A stretch of DNA of 64,000 nucleotides from Shewanella cyperi (GCF_017354985.1 NZ_CP071501.1:4007001-4071000), one strand, 5' to 3'. Counted from the stretch's first letter, positions 35,329 to 45,170 are shown. Numbers and translations: made by a program. The notes: a model not told the origin generated them from the letters alone.

Positions 35329-36414
35329 TTATTTTGCCAGCTCAAAATCAAGGCGCACCGTGCTTTCGGCGGCGACAGGTTTACCATCAACAAACTTGGG
35401 GGCATAACGCCAATCTTTCAAAGCTAAAAGAGATGCTTCTTCTATGGCTTTCACACCACTGGAGTCAATAATCTTAGGGTCTCTGACCTTACCATTTTCA
35501 GCAATGGTGAAACTAATATTCACCCACCCACTTTTTCCTCGCCTGGCGACAGAAACAGGAAACTTGGGCGCAATCTGCAACAGAGGTACCTGCTCCTGGT
35601 TATCATTCCAGGGACGCATTTTTCCTACTGCCTGACACTGTTCGGTGGCCTTATCCTCTTCCCCTTGATGTTCATATATTTCTATCAAACGGGTGCGCGC
35701 TGCCAAGGCGTAGGGGTGACTGAAATTCAAAGATTCATACTGCTTTATCACGTCCAGAAATAAGGGCTCTGCCTTGGAATATTGCTTATTGCCCAACTCG
35801 GCATTGGCGAGCAAATAGTTGGCCTTCACCCTGGCGGTCGCATTTTCCGGCAAATTGGCACTGAAGTATTGCTGGGCATCACGTATGTAAGCCAGCACCT
35901 CTCTGTCATAAAACTCAGTTCCTGTCAGACGCTCAAACGCCGTCATCTGGGTCAGGGCCAATAGCTGAGGATTTTTGGCCTTTTCGGCTATAGCAAGCGC
36001 CCGTCGGTAAAGGTTCCGGGCCTCTTTATTATTTCTGGACACGTCCGCTGTGATACTAAGGGCATCAATCAGCTCAATGGCATTGTTACCATAGTGTTTT
36101 TCAAAACTGGCAAGACTGCTTTGGGCTATGGCATGAGCTTCGTCCCAATGTCCACGAAAGCCTTGGGACTGATCTTGTCCCATGGCCGCAGCCAAATTAA
36201 GACCAACCGCGGCGTACTGCAGGTCTTCCTTGCCATATTTTGTCGCCGCCAACTCATAGGCCTTCAAACCATGGCTTACTGCACTGGCGTAATCTCCAGC
36301 CTCACTGGCTGATTGATAACTCTGATACTCATCGCTGAATTCGTCTGCCTGAATGGCAACAGAAATAGCAATACCCAAGGCAAAAAGAAGAGGCTTAACA
36401 GTCAATGTTTTCAT
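35329..36414 (-). CDS. Periplasmic TPR protein with TonB C-terminal domain
   Basis: 361 residues with a signal peptide (LLFALGIAISVAIQA). A helical TPR-like region runs from about 25 to 255 (QSASEAGDYASAVSHGLKAY, NLYRRALAIAEKA, KQYSKAEPLFLDVIKQY). The last 90 residues are a TonB_C domain (RRGKSGWVNISFTIAENGKV, ALKDWRYAPKFVDGKPV). It lacks the membrane anchor and Pro-rich spacer of energy-coupling TonB, so it is not a classical TonB. ATG 36414 starts the signal peptide; the frame upstream is unsupported. Its role is unknown, perhaps an envelope binding or scaffold protein. Confidence 0.85.
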   Translation of the reverse strand: MKTLTVKPLLFALGIAISVAIQADEFSDEYQSYQSASEAGDYASAVSHGLKAYELAATKYGKEDLQYAAVGLNLAAAMGQDQSQGFRGHWDEAHAIAQSSLASFEKHYGNNAIELIDALSITADVSRNNKEARNLYRRALAIAEKAKNPQLLALTQMTAFERLTGTEFYDREVLAYIRDAQQYFSANLPENATARVKANYLLANAELGNKQYSKAEPLFLDVIKQYESLNFSHPYALAARTRLIEIYEHQGEEDKATEQCQAVGKMRPWNDNQEQVPLLQIAPKFPVSVARRGKSGWVNISFTIAENGKVRDPKIIDSSGVKAIEEASLLALKDWRYAPKFVDGKPVAAESTVRLDFELAK

Positions 36415-36545
36415 CGTTAGTCCATTAAAAGAAGAAATGACGGGCAAAACTATCATGGGAAGGTGTGATTCACAATCTGCAAATTGCCACGACAAAGCAT
36501 AAGAAACTGATATTATAAATTTTGTAATTTTGATTACAGATAAGA

Positions 36546-36577
36546 ATGAATTAGGGACCCGAAGGTCCCTAATTCAT
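36546..36577. terminator. 14-base-pair perfect hairpin after the M16 gene
   Basis: ATGAATTAGGGACC / GGTCCCTAATTCAT enclose the tetraloop CGAA, eight bases past the M16 stop. The stem is unusually long and perfect. The leftward downstream bases (TCTTATC) are only weakly T-rich, so it may be a terminator or a 3'-stabilising structure. Confidence 0.6.
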
Positions 36578-36584
36578 AGGTCTG

Positions 36585-39311
36585 TTATTCAACCTTGCTA
36601 ATATCACCCGCTTTTATCAGAGCAAAATCTTCGACTTTAATGTAATTACGGAACACCTTCGTCAAATCCTCTGCCGTCAGTGCTTGAATTTGGGCTTCAA
36701 AATCCTTGTCAAAGTCCATGCTTCGCTCCAGCTTGAGATTCTTGCTTAAGGTGCGTACCAACTCTTTATCTTGGGCTCTACTCACCTTGCGTCCTTGTAA
36801 CAATCCGGATTTGGCCGCTGCTACTTCGTCCGCAGTAAATCCATCCTTGAGCAGACGCGCAATCTCCTCCTTGAAGCCTGTCTCTACCTTGTTCAGGTTT
36901 TGCGGTGCGCAAATGGCATAGGCTCCAAGAATGGCCCTTTGGTCCTCACTTTCAAATTGCAAGAAAGAGCCGGCAGTATAGCTCAGGCCATCTTGTTGGC
37001 GCAGTCGCGTAGCCAAACGGGAGCTGAGGAAACCGCCGCCGAGAATATAGTTGCCTAATGTTAAGGCCGGAGCATCGACGCTGGTATCACCGGCCGGCAG
37101 CTGCAATGAGGCGACGAAAGTCGCGTTTTCTTTATCTGGGGTATTAAAGCTGATCGGATTGGCATCCAATTTCTGGTATGGGCTATCAATCCTCTGATAA
37201 TCCCGCTTGCCATTCCAGTTATTGGTCAGGCTCTCAAGGCTGTTAAGGGTTGTTTGCGTGTCAAAGTCACCAATCACCGCAATTTGCATCTGCTTGGCGC
37301 CATAAAACTCTTTGTGGTACTGCTTCAGCTGTTTCAAGTTTAGGGCATCGAGCTCTGCCAACTGTTCTTCAAAACTGCCTACGTGTCTTGGATCGTCTTT
37401 CTCATAGGGGCTCTGGTGTCGGCTGAAGGCGTTGAAAGCCAGCGCTTGGGGATCCTGCAAGTTTTGTTCAATGGCTACCTTGGCCTCGGCCCTGTATTGC
37501 TCAAACTCTTTTTCCGGGAATGTTGGATTTCGTAGCACATCCGTAACTATAGCCAAGACAGAAGTCAGCTTATCCTTTGTGGTTTCCAAGGTGAGGAACA
37601 AACTGCCATTGCCACTACCAATCTGGAGATTGGCCTGTAACTTGTCGAGTTCCTCTTTAATTTGTTCGCGGCTGTACTTGCTGCTACCACGCAGCAACAT
37701 TTCACCCACGGCTTCGCCGACGGTATTCTTTCCTTTCAGGCTGGACAGGTCACCAAACTGGGCATTCATGCGCAGCACCACGGTTTCACCCCGGGTTTTC
37801 TTTGGCAGCAATGCCACCTGAGTGCCCGATTTCAACACCAAAGTCTGGGTTCGGCTGTCAATGCTGTCTTGAGAAGGGTCAAAGGCTTCGCCTTGTGCCA
37901 CCAGCTCACGTCCCTTGTAGTCCTTCACCATGGCTGTCACATCAGCAACCGCGGGAATCTCTATCCGCTCAGGTTTTTCACTTGGAATGAAACGCCCCAA
38001 GGTACGGTTATTTTGAGCCAAGTAGTATTCTGCCACCCGCTGCACGTCGGCCAGCGTGACTTTCTCCAAACGATCCCGATTTAAGAACAGCAAACGCCAA
38101 TCGCCCATGCCAAGCCATTCAGACAATTCAAGGGCAACGCGTTCCGATGAGTTAAATGCCAAGGTCAGATTTTTCAGCAGCGTACGTTTGGCCGTTTCAA
38201 GTTCTTTTTCGGTGATAGGTTGGCTTTGTATAGACTCCAAAGTATCAAGGAACACTTTTTGTGATTTATCTATATTGGCGGCCTTATCCAATTCAGCGAT
38301 GAAAATGGCCAATCCCGGTTCCTGCCATTGGAAACCCATTCCATAAACCGAAGACGCCAACTTGTTTTCCACCATGGCCTTATGCAAACGGCCATTGGGA
38401 GTAGCACCGAGGATTTCATTCAGCAAATCAATCGCAGCATAGTCCTCGTGGGCACCTGGCGGCACATGATACATGCTTCCCAGTAATTGCACGTCGCCAA
38501 CGCGGCGCACTGTCACCTGACGCTCACCGTCTTGAGCCGGCTCTTGGGTATAAAGCGGTTCCAAGGCGCGCTGAGGTTTGGGTATTGCACCAAATTTGGA
38601 TTCAATCTTGCCCAGCATGACCTTGGAATCAAACTTGCCCGCAACTATCAGGGTCGCATTATCTGGCTGATAATATTTCTTATAAAATGCCTGTAGACGC
38701 TCTATGGAGACATTTTCCAAATCCGAGCGGGCACCAATGGTTGACTTACCATAATTGTGCCATTCAAAGGCGGTGCTCATCATGCGCTGCAGAGTGATAC
38801 GCATGGGACTATTTTCACCCTTTTCAAACTCGTTACGCACCACAGTCATCTCAGTGTCGAGATCCTTTTTGGCGATAAAGGAATTGACCATACGGTCAGA
38901 CTCCATGCTAAGCGCCCAATCAATATTCTCTTCGGTGGCCGCAAAGGTTTCGAAATAGTTGGTACGATCTGTCCAGGTGGTACCGTTTGGTCTGGCACCG
39001 TGGGAGCTCAACTCCGAAGGGATATCTTTATGATTGGGGCTGCCCTTGAACACCATATGTTCAAGCAGATGCGCCATGCCCGTCTCACCATAATTTTCAT
39101 GTTTGGAGCCCACATGGTAGGTAACGTTGACTGTGACAGTTTCCTTGGTCGCATCGGGGAACAATAATACCTTCAAGCCATTATCAAGCCGATATTCGGT
39201 AATCCCCTCCACTTCAGTGACTTTGTCTGCTGCCAATGCAGTAAAGCTGCCCATGCCACCGAGAGCCAGTAACAGAGCGCTGGCAATGCGATTTTTTCGC
39301 AAAATTTTCAT
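36585..39311 (-). CDS. Secreted M16-family zinc peptidase, two-domain
   Basis: 909 residues with a signal peptide (IASALLLALGGMGSFTALAAD). The inverted zinc motif HLLEH is at 81-85 (GMAHLLEHMVFKG), and the downstream acidic ligand region follows (EMTVVRNEFEKGENSP). A second, inactive M16 half runs from about 480 (LKSGTQVALLPKKTRGETVV, ... NYILGGGFLSSRLATRLRQ). This is the pitrilysin/insulinase type of the envelope, degrading peptides. AAAGGGAAATTGC precedes ATG 39311; an ATG 20 codons upstream lies inside a leader hairpin and is less likely. Confidence 0.95.
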   Translation of the reverse strand: MKILRKNRIASALLLALGGMGSFTALAADKVTEVEGITEYRLDNGLKVLLFPDATKETVTVNVTYHVGSKHENYGETGMAHLLEHMVFKGSPNHKDIPSELSSHGARPNGTTWTDRTNYFETFAATEENIDWALSMESDRMVNSFIAKKDLDTEMTVVRNEFEKGENSPMRITLQRMMSTAFEWHNYGKSTIGARSDLENVSIERLQAFYKKYYQPDNATLIVAGKFDSKVMLGKIESKFGAIPKPQRALEPLYTQEPAQDGERQVTVRRVGDVQLLGSMYHVPPGAHEDYAAIDLLNEILGATPNGRLHKAMVENKLASSVYGMGFQWQEPGLAIFIAELDKAANIDKSQKVFLDTLESIQSQPITEKELETAKRTLLKNLTLAFNSSERVALELSEWLGMGDWRLLFLNRDRLEKVTLADVQRVAEYYLAQNNRTLGRFIPSEKPERIEIPAVADVTAMVKDYKGRELVAQGEAFDPSQDSIDSRTQTLVLKSGTQVALLPKKTRGETVVLRMNAQFGDLSSLKGKNTVGEAVGEMLLRGSSKYSREQIKEELDKLQANLQIGSGNGSLFLTLETTKDKLTSVLAIVTDVLRNPTFPEKEFEQYRAEAKVAIEQNLQDPQALAFNAFSRHQSPYEKDDPRHVGSFEEQLAELDALNLKQLKQYHKEFYGAKQMQIAVIGDFDTQTTLNSLESLTNNWNGKRDYQRIDSPYQKLDANPISFNTPDKENATFVASLQLPAGDTSVDAPALTLGNYILGGGFLSSRLATRLRQQDGLSYTAGSFLQFESEDQRAILGAYAICAPQNLNKVETGFKEEIARLLKDGFTADEVAAAKSGLLQGRKVSRAQDKELVRTLSKNLKLERSMDFDKDFEAQIQALTAEDLTKVFRNYIKVEDFALIKAGDISKVE

Positions 39312-39354
39312 GCAATTTCCCTTTGTCTTGGTTGATATTCCTCCCAAAGCTAAC

Positions 39355-39386
39355 AGCCTTTGATTGTTCATGCGAGAACAAAGGCT
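39355..39386 (-). promoter_or_regulatory. Leader hairpin upstream of the M16 peptidase gene
   Basis: AGCCTTT / AAAGGCT with an inner GTTC / GAAC helix makes an interrupted stem-loop about 45 bases before the start codon. On the minus strand a T-run precedes rather than follows it, so it is not a terminator. It may be a leader structure or an operator. Confidence 0.4.
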
Positions 39387-39500
39387 AAAAAATTTACCGT
39401 CATTCGTTTTGATTTAAGTCGCTTATTCAACGACCTATTGCCAATAAGCCCAGGTAGGGTATCAGCAATCGAAATTGACTTTGTTGGCTGTAATGGGACT

Positions 39501-39537
39501 AAAAAGCCGCATCAAGATGATGCGGCTTTATTTTTTG
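39501..39537 (-). terminator. Terminator of the glutathione reductase gene
   Basis: AAAGCCGCATCA / TGATGCGGCTTT, a 12-base-pair stem, is flanked by A-runs on the left (T-run for the leftward gorA transcript) and TTTATTTTTT on the right. It lies 32 bases after the gorA stop. Confidence 0.92.
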
Positions 39538-39568
39538 GATAGGGTGCAGGAGCTTGGCGCCAAAAGGC

Positions 39569-40924
39569 CTAACGCATGGTGACAAATTCTTCTGCACCGG
39601 TGGGGTGTATGGCCACTACCGCATCGAAATCGGCCTTGGTGGCGCCCATCTTGATAGCCACGCCGAAGCCCTGGAGTATTTCATCCATGCCGAAACCTAT
39701 GCCGTGAATACCGACCACTGTCTCCTCGGGGCCGGCACACACCAGCTTCATCTTGCAGGACTGACGGTGGGCGGTAACGGCTGTGTACATGGAGGTGAAG
39801 GTCGAGTTGTAGACCTTGATATTATTCTCACCGTACTTGGCCCTGGCCTCGGGCTCGGTCAGGCCCATGGTGCCTATGGGGGGATGACTGAACACCACGG
39901 TCGGCACATTGGAATAGTCCATGCGCGCCTCTGGCATGTTACCGAACAGGCGCTCAGACAGCAGACGTCCGGCTTTCACCGCCACCGGGGTCAACTCAAT
40001 GCCACCGGCCATGATGTCACCGACGCAATAGATGCCCTTGGCACGGGTGTTCTGCTGTTCATCCACCAGCACATAGCCCTGCTCATCCAGCTGTACATCG
40101 GTGTTCTCCAACCCTATGTTGCCTGTGGCCGGGCTGCGGCCAATGGCCCAGATAAGGCAATCCACTTCATGGCGCTCACCGTTTTCCAGCTCCAGCACCA
40201 GGGTGCCGTCCTGTTGCTTGTGAACCGCCTTGGGTACGGCATCCGTGTGCAGTGTGGGGCCCTGTGCCGCCATGGCATCCACCAGCGCCTGGCTGAGCAT
40301 GGGGTCAAAACCCCGCAGCGGCGCATGGCGGCGGACAAATAGCTTGGTGTCACTGCCGAGGGCGTGCAGTACCCCGGCGATTTCCACGGCAATATAACCG
40401 GCACCGACTACGGCCACTCTCTTGGGCTGTTCGTTGAGGGCGAAAAAGCCGTTGGAGTCTATGCCATGTTCGGCACCGGGAATATCGGGAATGGTGGGCG
40501 CACCGCCGGTGGCGATCAGTATATGGTCGGCGCTGTAATGCTCACCGTTGACCTCTATGGTGTGATTATCGACAAAGCGACCATAGCCCTGCACCAGGGT
40601 GACACCATTGCTGGCAAAGCCGCGACCATAGGCAGCGTGAACCCGTTCGATGTAGGCCTCGCGACTGGCGACCAGGGTCGCCCAGTCGAATTTTTTCACA
40701 TCCACATCAAAGCCGTAATCCTTGGCATACAGGTGAATGGCCTCGGCTATTTGGGCGCCGTACCACATGACTTTTTTGGGCACGCAACCAACGTTGACAC
40801 AGGTGCCGCCCACTTGCTGAGCTTCAATCAACAGCACCTTGGCACCGCGGATGGCGGCGCGGTTGGCAGAGGCAATACCACCGCTGCCGGCGCCGAGGCA
40901 GATGTAGTCGTAGTGTTGGGCCAT
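39569..40924 (-). CDS. gorA: Glutathione-disulfide reductase
   Basis: It reduces oxidised glutathione with NADPH in the cytoplasm. The 451 residues carry the FAD fold [10 protein letters not shown], the redox disulfide [13 protein letters not shown], the NADPH fold [15 protein letters not shown], and the C-terminal active-site stretch [13 protein letters not shown] with the catalytic His. Length is that of E. coli Gor. GGAGAATTTC precedes the ATG. It forms a single-gene unit. Confidence 0.97.
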   Translation of the reverse strand: MAQHYDYICLGAGSGGIASANRAAIRGAKVLLIEAQQVGGTCVNVGCVPKKVMWYGAQIAEAIHLYAKDYGFDVDVKKFDWATLVASREAYIERVHAAYGRGFASNGVTLVQGYGRFVDNHTIEVNGEHYSADHILIATGGAPTIPDIPGAEHGIDSNGFFALNEQPKRVAVVGAGYIAVEIAGVLHALGSDTKLFVRRHAPLRGFDPMLSQALVDAMAAQGPTLHTDAVPKAVHKQQDGTLVLELENGERHEVDCLIWAIGRSPATGNIGLENTDVQLDEQGYVLVDEQQNTRAKGIYCVGDIMAGGIELTPVAVKAGRLLSERLFGNMPEARMDYSNVPTVVFSHPPIGTMGLTEPEARAKYGENNIKVYNSTFTSMYTAVTAHRQSCKMKLVCAGPEETVVGIHGIGFGMDEILQGFGVAIKMGATKADFDAVVAIHPTGAEEFVTMR

Positions 40925-41039
40925 GAAATTCTCCGTAATCTTCGGTCGGCGGGTCTCTATCGAGGGGTGCTAGTTTGCCCCCATAGCGGCGGCGCTTGCA
41001 AGAGACCGGGGAGAATCAACAGATATTGCGGCAATGAAA

Positions 41040-41492
41040 TCAGCGCCGGTATTGGCAGCGACCGTAGTCGTCAGGCTCCGGGCCATGGCCGCCGCAATCG
41101 AGACAACTCCACTCCTTGCGCCTGACCGTCAGCTCTTCTTTCTGGTAGCCGGCCCCCTGGCTGCGGACGGCAGCTTCCAGGTGATCCAATCTGGCATCCA
41201 GCCAACGACAGGCAGGGTCGTTGGCCACCAGCTGGCGCTCAACCTTGGTCTTGCTGATCGTCTTTTTGCTCTGTTTCACTTTGCCGGATTGGCGTTTAGG
41301 GGCTTGTGTGGCCTGCGGCAGATGAATTTCCAGTGCCGGGCGGCTTTCGGGCACGGCCAAAGGCTGGCCCTTATCGTCCAGAACTGCGTCTTTGGGGGGT
41401 AAATACTGATTATTGAGCACATCGGCACCCAAGGCGCCAACACTGAACAGCAAGAGACCGGCCCAAAGCCGGTAGCGATTTATGGCAGACAT
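41040..41492 (-). CDS. Uncharacterised secreted protein with C-terminal cysteine cluster
   Basis: 150 residues, family not recognised. The N-terminus is a likely signal sequence (YRLWAGLLLFSVGALGA). The middle is Lys/Gln-rich and low in structure (KRQSGKVKQSKKTISKTK). The C-terminus has Cys at CRWLDAR and a cluster CLDCGGHGPEPDDYGRC, which could bind a metal or form disulfides. AAGGA lies immediately before the ATG, closer than usual. It is downstream of the beta-barrel gene, 48 bases away on the same strand. Confidence 0.65.
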   Translation of the reverse strand: MSAINRYRLWAGLLLFSVGALGADVLNNQYLPPKDAVLDDKGQPLAVPESRPALEIHLPQATQAPKRQSGKVKQSKKTISKTKVERQLVANDPACRWLDARLDHLEAAVRSQGAGYQKEELTVRRKEWSCLDCGGHGPEPDDYGRCQYRR

Positions 41493-41540
41493 TTCCTTGT
41501 CCCGGATCCATTCCCTGATTCAGGCAAGCATAGCGGATAT

Positions 41541-42227
41541 TCAGAATTCCCGACTCAGGTGCAGGCTAATAAAATTAAGATCGCCTTCCTCATCATCCAG
41601 GATCACATCTCCCTGGGCCTCACTGTGTGCCAACTGCAGGGTTGTGGACCAACCGTCATCCAGGGTCCAGATTGCCTTAACTCCCCACTGTAAATGATTG
41701 CGGCCGCTGTGGAGTTCCGTCATGTACTGATAGTCCAGGCCCTGGGTAACGAAAGGCGTTAACTCCAGCGACTCTGTCAACTGCCAATGGCTGTAAAGAC
41801 TGAGTTCGACAAAATAACCGGCGGCATCACTGCTGTAGGTATAGGCCACCACAGGCACCAAACGCGGCTCCAGCCACCAGGCCAGGCTGGCAAACCATTC
41901 ATTGTCGGAGAAAGGCTCGTCGGCCACTATCTCCACCCTTTGGTACCCCAGACTGCCACGCCAGTCATCCCCCAGCGGCAGCTCATATTCCAGCCCCAGA
42001 TTCCACTCACTGAAAAACTCACTGTCACCGCGGGCCAGGGTGGCGTAGGCCGTCAAGCTATCAACCGAAACGGCAGCCCCGCCCCACCAAACGCCGCCCC
42101 GGCCTATATTGTCGCGGCCCTCGGACACATATTGGCTGTCCCAGCCCAGATCCAGCCAGTAGCCAGTGTCGGCTTGGCTGGCACAGGTGAACAGGATTAG
42201 CGGTAATAAAGACAAGGAGCTTTTCAT
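41541..42227 (-). CDS. Putative outer-membrane beta-barrel protein (TorF/Gcw_chp-like)
   Basis: 228 residues with a signal peptide (LSLLPLILFTCASQA). There are alternating amphipathic strands rich in Trp, Tyr, Gly and Asp (YWLDLGWDSQYVSEGRDNIG, WNLGLEYELPLGDDWRGSLG). The C-terminal residue is Phe, the usual signal for barrel assembly. It resembles the TorF/Gcw_chp group of small barrels in overall pattern. Function is unknown. It may form a two-gene unit with the Cys-cluster protein downstream. Confidence 0.7.
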   Translation of the reverse strand: MKSSLSLLPLILFTCASQADTGYWLDLGWDSQYVSEGRDNIGRGGVWWGGAAVSVDSLTAYATLARGDSEFFSEWNLGLEYELPLGDDWRGSLGYQRVEIVADEPFSDNEWFASLAWWLEPRLVPVVAYTYSSDAAGYFVELSLYSHWQLTESLELTPFVTQGLDYQYMTELHSGRNHLQWGVKAIWTLDDGWSTTLQLAHSEAQGDVILDDEEGDLNFISLHLSREF

Positions 42228-42403
42228 TACAGGGGTCCGGCATTAAACACAGGCATAGCATAGCCTATTCAGCACCGGCTTAAATGAGAACAGATATCAT
42301 TTGAGATCCACACAGCATTTTTCCGCTGAACTTTATACGGTACGCGGTTATTTGATCGCCAGCACTGTTAAAGGGCGCATAAGCTGCTAAATGCGATCAC
42401 GCC

Positions 42404-42432
42404 TTGATAATTGCCGCCACAGGCCTTATCTA
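42404..42432 (+). promoter_or_regulatory. Promoter of prlC
   Basis: TTGATA at 42404 and TATCTA at 42427 are spaced 17 bases apart, close to the sigma-70 consensus. They put the transcript start near 42439, about 30 bases before the prlC start. Confidence 0.65.
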
Positions 42433-42467
42433 TGGCCTATACACAGACCCGATTCCGAGGATCCCCT

Positions 42468-44504
42468 ATGAGCAACCCGCTGTTGTCCCCATCGACACTG
42501 CCGCCCTTTTCCAGCATTCGTCCCGAACACATAGAGCCCGCCGTCAGCCAGGCACTGAGTCATTGCCGCGCCGAAATCGAGCGGGTATTGGCCGCCGGCG
42601 ACTTCAGCTACGAGGGTCTGGTGACACCGCTGGAGCAGGCCGATGACGAGCTGGGTCAGCTCTGGTCCCCCGTGTCCCACATGAACTCGGTACTGAGCAC
42701 CGACAGCTGGCGCGCGGCCCACGATGCCTGCCTGCCGCTGCTGTCCGAGTACGGCACCTTTGTCGGCCAGCATGAGGGGCTGTACCAGGCCTATAAGACA
42801 TTACACGGCTCGGCGGAATTTGCCGGCCTGCCAAGGGCCAAGCAAACCCTTATCGAACACAGCCTGCGGGATTTCGAGCTGTCCGGCATAGGTCTGGACG
42901 CCGCTAAAAAGGCGCGCTACGGCGAAATCGTCAAGCGCATGTCCGAGCTGACCAGCAGTTTTTCCAACAATGTACTCGACGCCACCCACGCCTGGAGCAA
43001 ACTGGTGACAGATGAGGTCGAACTCAAGGGTCTGCCCGAGTCCGCCCTGGCCGCCGCCCGCGCCATGGCCGAGGACAAGCAGTTGGATGGCTGGCTGTTC
43101 ACCCTGGATTTCCCATCCTACCTGCCGGTAATGATGTATTGCGACAACCGGGCGCTGCGGGAAGAGTGTTATCGCGCCTTTGTCACCCGCGCCTCGGACC
43201 AGGGTCCCAACGCCGGCGAATTCGACAACGGTCCGCTGATGGAAGAAATCCTCGCCCTGCGCCACGAGCTGGCCCAGTTGCTGGGATTCGAAAGCTTCGC
43301 CCACAAGTCCCTGGCCACCAAGATGGCCGAGAGCCCGAGCCAGGTGGTGAGCTTCCTCAACGAGCTGGCACTGCATTCCAAGGCCCAGGCCAAGACCGAA
43401 CTGGCAGAGCTCAAGGCCTTCGCCGCCGAGCACCATGGCGACGCGACGCTGGAAGCCTGGGATCTCAGCTTCTACGCCGAAAAGCTCAAACAACACAAAT
43501 ACGAGATTTCCCAGGAAGAACTGCGCCCCTATTTCCCCGAGGACAGGGTGCTTGGCGGCCTGTTCCACACGGTGGAGCGTCTGTTTGGCCTGCGCATTGA
43601 AGAGCAGAAAGAATTCGATCGCTGGCACAAAGACGTGCGCCTGTTCCATATCTTCGATGCCAGTGGCGAGCAGCGCGGCAGCTTCTTCCTCGACCTCTAT
43701 GCCCGCAGCGGCAAACGCGGTGGCGCCTGGATGGACGAGTGCCGGGTACGCCGTCGCGGCCCCAATGGCCTGCAACTGCCGGTGGCCTACCTGACCTGCA
43801 ACTTCAACGGCCCGGTCGGCGGCAAACCGGCGCTGTTCACCCATGACGAAGTCACCACCCTGTTCCACGAATTCGGTCACGGCATCCACCATATGCTGAC
43901 CAGGATAGAAGTGGCCGGGGTGTCGGGTATCAATGGTGTGCCCTGGGATGCGGTGGAGCTGCCGAGCCAGTTCATGGAAAACTGGTGCTGGGAGCAGGAA
44001 GCACTGCAAGAGATCTCCGGCCATTTCGAGACCGGCGAGCCCCTGCCCAAGGCCATGCTCGACAAGATGCTGGCGGCGAAAAACTTCCAATCCGGCATGA
44101 TGATGCTGCGCCAACTGGAGTTTTCGCTGTTCGATTTCCGCCTGCACCTGGAATATGACCCCGCCAAGGGCGCCCGCATCCAGCAGACCCTGGACGAAGT
44201 GCGCGAACAGGTGGCCGTCCTGATCCCGCCGGCCTTCAACCGCTTCCAACACAGCTTCTCACACATCTTTGCCGGCGGTTACGCGGCGGGCTACTACAGC
44301 TACAAGTGGGCCGAAGTGTTGTCGGCCGATGCCTTCTCCCGCTTCGAGCAGGAAGGCATTTTCAACCCCGATACGGGCCATGACTTCCTGACCAATATTT
44401 TGGAGATGGGTGGCAGCGAAGAGCCCATGACCCTGTTCAAGCGCTTTATGGGCCGCGAGCCCAGCATAGAGGCACTGCTCAGGCACAGCGGTATCGAAGC
44501 GTAA
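42468..44504 (+). CDS. prlC: Oligopeptidase A (M3 family)
   Basis: A cytoplasmic zinc oligopeptidase that degrades peptides, including cleaved signal peptides. The motif HEFGH at 467-471 (LFHEFGHGIHHML) gives the zinc ligands and catalytic Glu. Length 678 matches E. coli PrlC. ATG 42468 follows GAGG at eight bases; the longer frame is unsupported. A promoter lies just upstream and a terminator just downstream. Confidence 0.96.
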   Translation: MSNPLLSPSTLPPFSSIRPEHIEPAVSQALSHCRAEIERVLAAGDFSYEGLVTPLEQADDELGQLWSPVSHMNSVLSTDSWRAAHDACLPLLSEYGTFVGQHEGLYQAYKTLHGSAEFAGLPRAKQTLIEHSLRDFELSGIGLDAAKKARYGEIVKRMSELTSSFSNNVLDATHAWSKLVTDEVELKGLPESALAAARAMAEDKQLDGWLFTLDFPSYLPVMMYCDNRALREECYRAFVTRASDQGPNAGEFDNGPLMEEILALRHELAQLLGFESFAHKSLATKMAESPSQVVSFLNELALHSKAQAKTELAELKAFAAEHHGDATLEAWDLSFYAEKLKQHKYEISQEELRPYFPEDRVLGGLFHTVERLFGLRIEEQKEFDRWHKDVRLFHIFDASGEQRGSFFLDLYARSGKRGGAWMDECRVRRRGPNGLQLPVAYLTCNFNGPVGGKPALFTHDEVTTLFHEFGHGIHHMLTRIEVAGVSGINGVPWDAVELPSQFMENWCWEQEALQEISGHFETGEPLPKAMLDKMLAAKNFQSGMMMLRQLEFSLFDFRLHLEYDPAKGARIQQTLDEVREQVAVLIPPAFNRFQHSFSHIFAGGYAAGYYSYKWAEVLSADAFSRFEQEGIFNPDTGHDFLTNILEMGGSEEPMTLFKRFMGREPSIEALLRHSGIEA

Positions 44505-44520
44505 AGGCCTTGGCTTAATG

Positions 44521-44546
44521 ACAAGGGGCGCACTGCGCCCCTTTTT
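44521..44546 (+). terminator. Terminator of prlC
   Basis: AAGGGGCGC / GCGCCCCTT with a three-base loop is followed by TTT, 17 bases after the stop. Confidence 0.9.
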
Positions 44547-44627
44547 GCTGCCGGTCCCCGGCGCCTTGCCTGCTGGTATGACCTCTGTTAGCCTGTGCTT
44601 TTAAAGCAAAAACTCAAGAACCGACCC

Positions 44628-45158
44628 ATGAATCTGTATTTCCGCTTAATCTGGTTGTTCCTCTGGCGCGTACGCCACTGCCGCAGCATAGGTTTTCTCG
44701 ACACCAGCCTGATCCAGTACCGGGCGCTGCCGTCTGACTGCGACATCAATATGCACCTGACCAACAGCCGCTATCCGGCCTTTATGGATCTCGCCCGCAC
44801 CTTTATGTTGGCGGAAATGGGCCTGCTGAAGCGCTTCCTCAAACTCAAGTGGATGCCGATAGTCAATGCCGCTGAATTCACCTATATCCGCGATATCAAG
44901 CCGCTGCAAAAATTCACCATTGAAAGCCGGGTCGTGGGTTGGGACGATAAATATTTCTATATTGATCAACGGTTTGTCAGCGATCGCGGTCTGCACTGCA
45001 TAGTGCATGTGCGCGGGGTATTCGTTTGTAACCGCAAGCAGGTGCCCATCAGCGAACTGATCCGCGAGGCGGGTTTCGAGGGAGAGACCCCTGAGCTGAC
45101 GCCCGAGGTACAACAGTGGAAGGCCTTTTTGCAACTCAAGAAGGAACGCAACAGCTGA
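44628..45158 (+). CDS. Hotdog-fold acyl-CoA thioesterase
   Basis: 176 residues of the 4HBT_2/THEM6 type. An N-terminal hydrophobic stretch (LYFRLIWLFLWRV) may touch the membrane. The active-site segment DCDINMHLTNSRYPAFMDLAR carries the Asp/His/Asn pattern of 4-hydroxybenzoyl-CoA thioesterases. It hydrolyses acyl-CoA thioesters; the chain specificity is unknown. The start at 44628 is preferred over a TTG 11 codons earlier, though neither has a strong ribosome-binding site. Confidence 0.85.
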   Translation: MNLYFRLIWLFLWRVRHCRSIGFLDTSLIQYRALPSDCDINMHLTNSRYPAFMDLARTFMLAEMGLLKRFLKLKWMPIVNAAEFTYIRDIKPLQKFTIESRVVGWDDKYFYIDQRFVSDRGLHCIVHVRGVFVCNRKQVPISELIREAGFEGETPELTPEVQQWKAFLQLKKERNS

Positions 45159-45170
45159 TCAGGGCGCGGC

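Noticed and set aside
42801..44252. 483-codon minus-strand open frame
   Set aside because: It is antisense to prlC, whose zinc motif and length fix the real frame.
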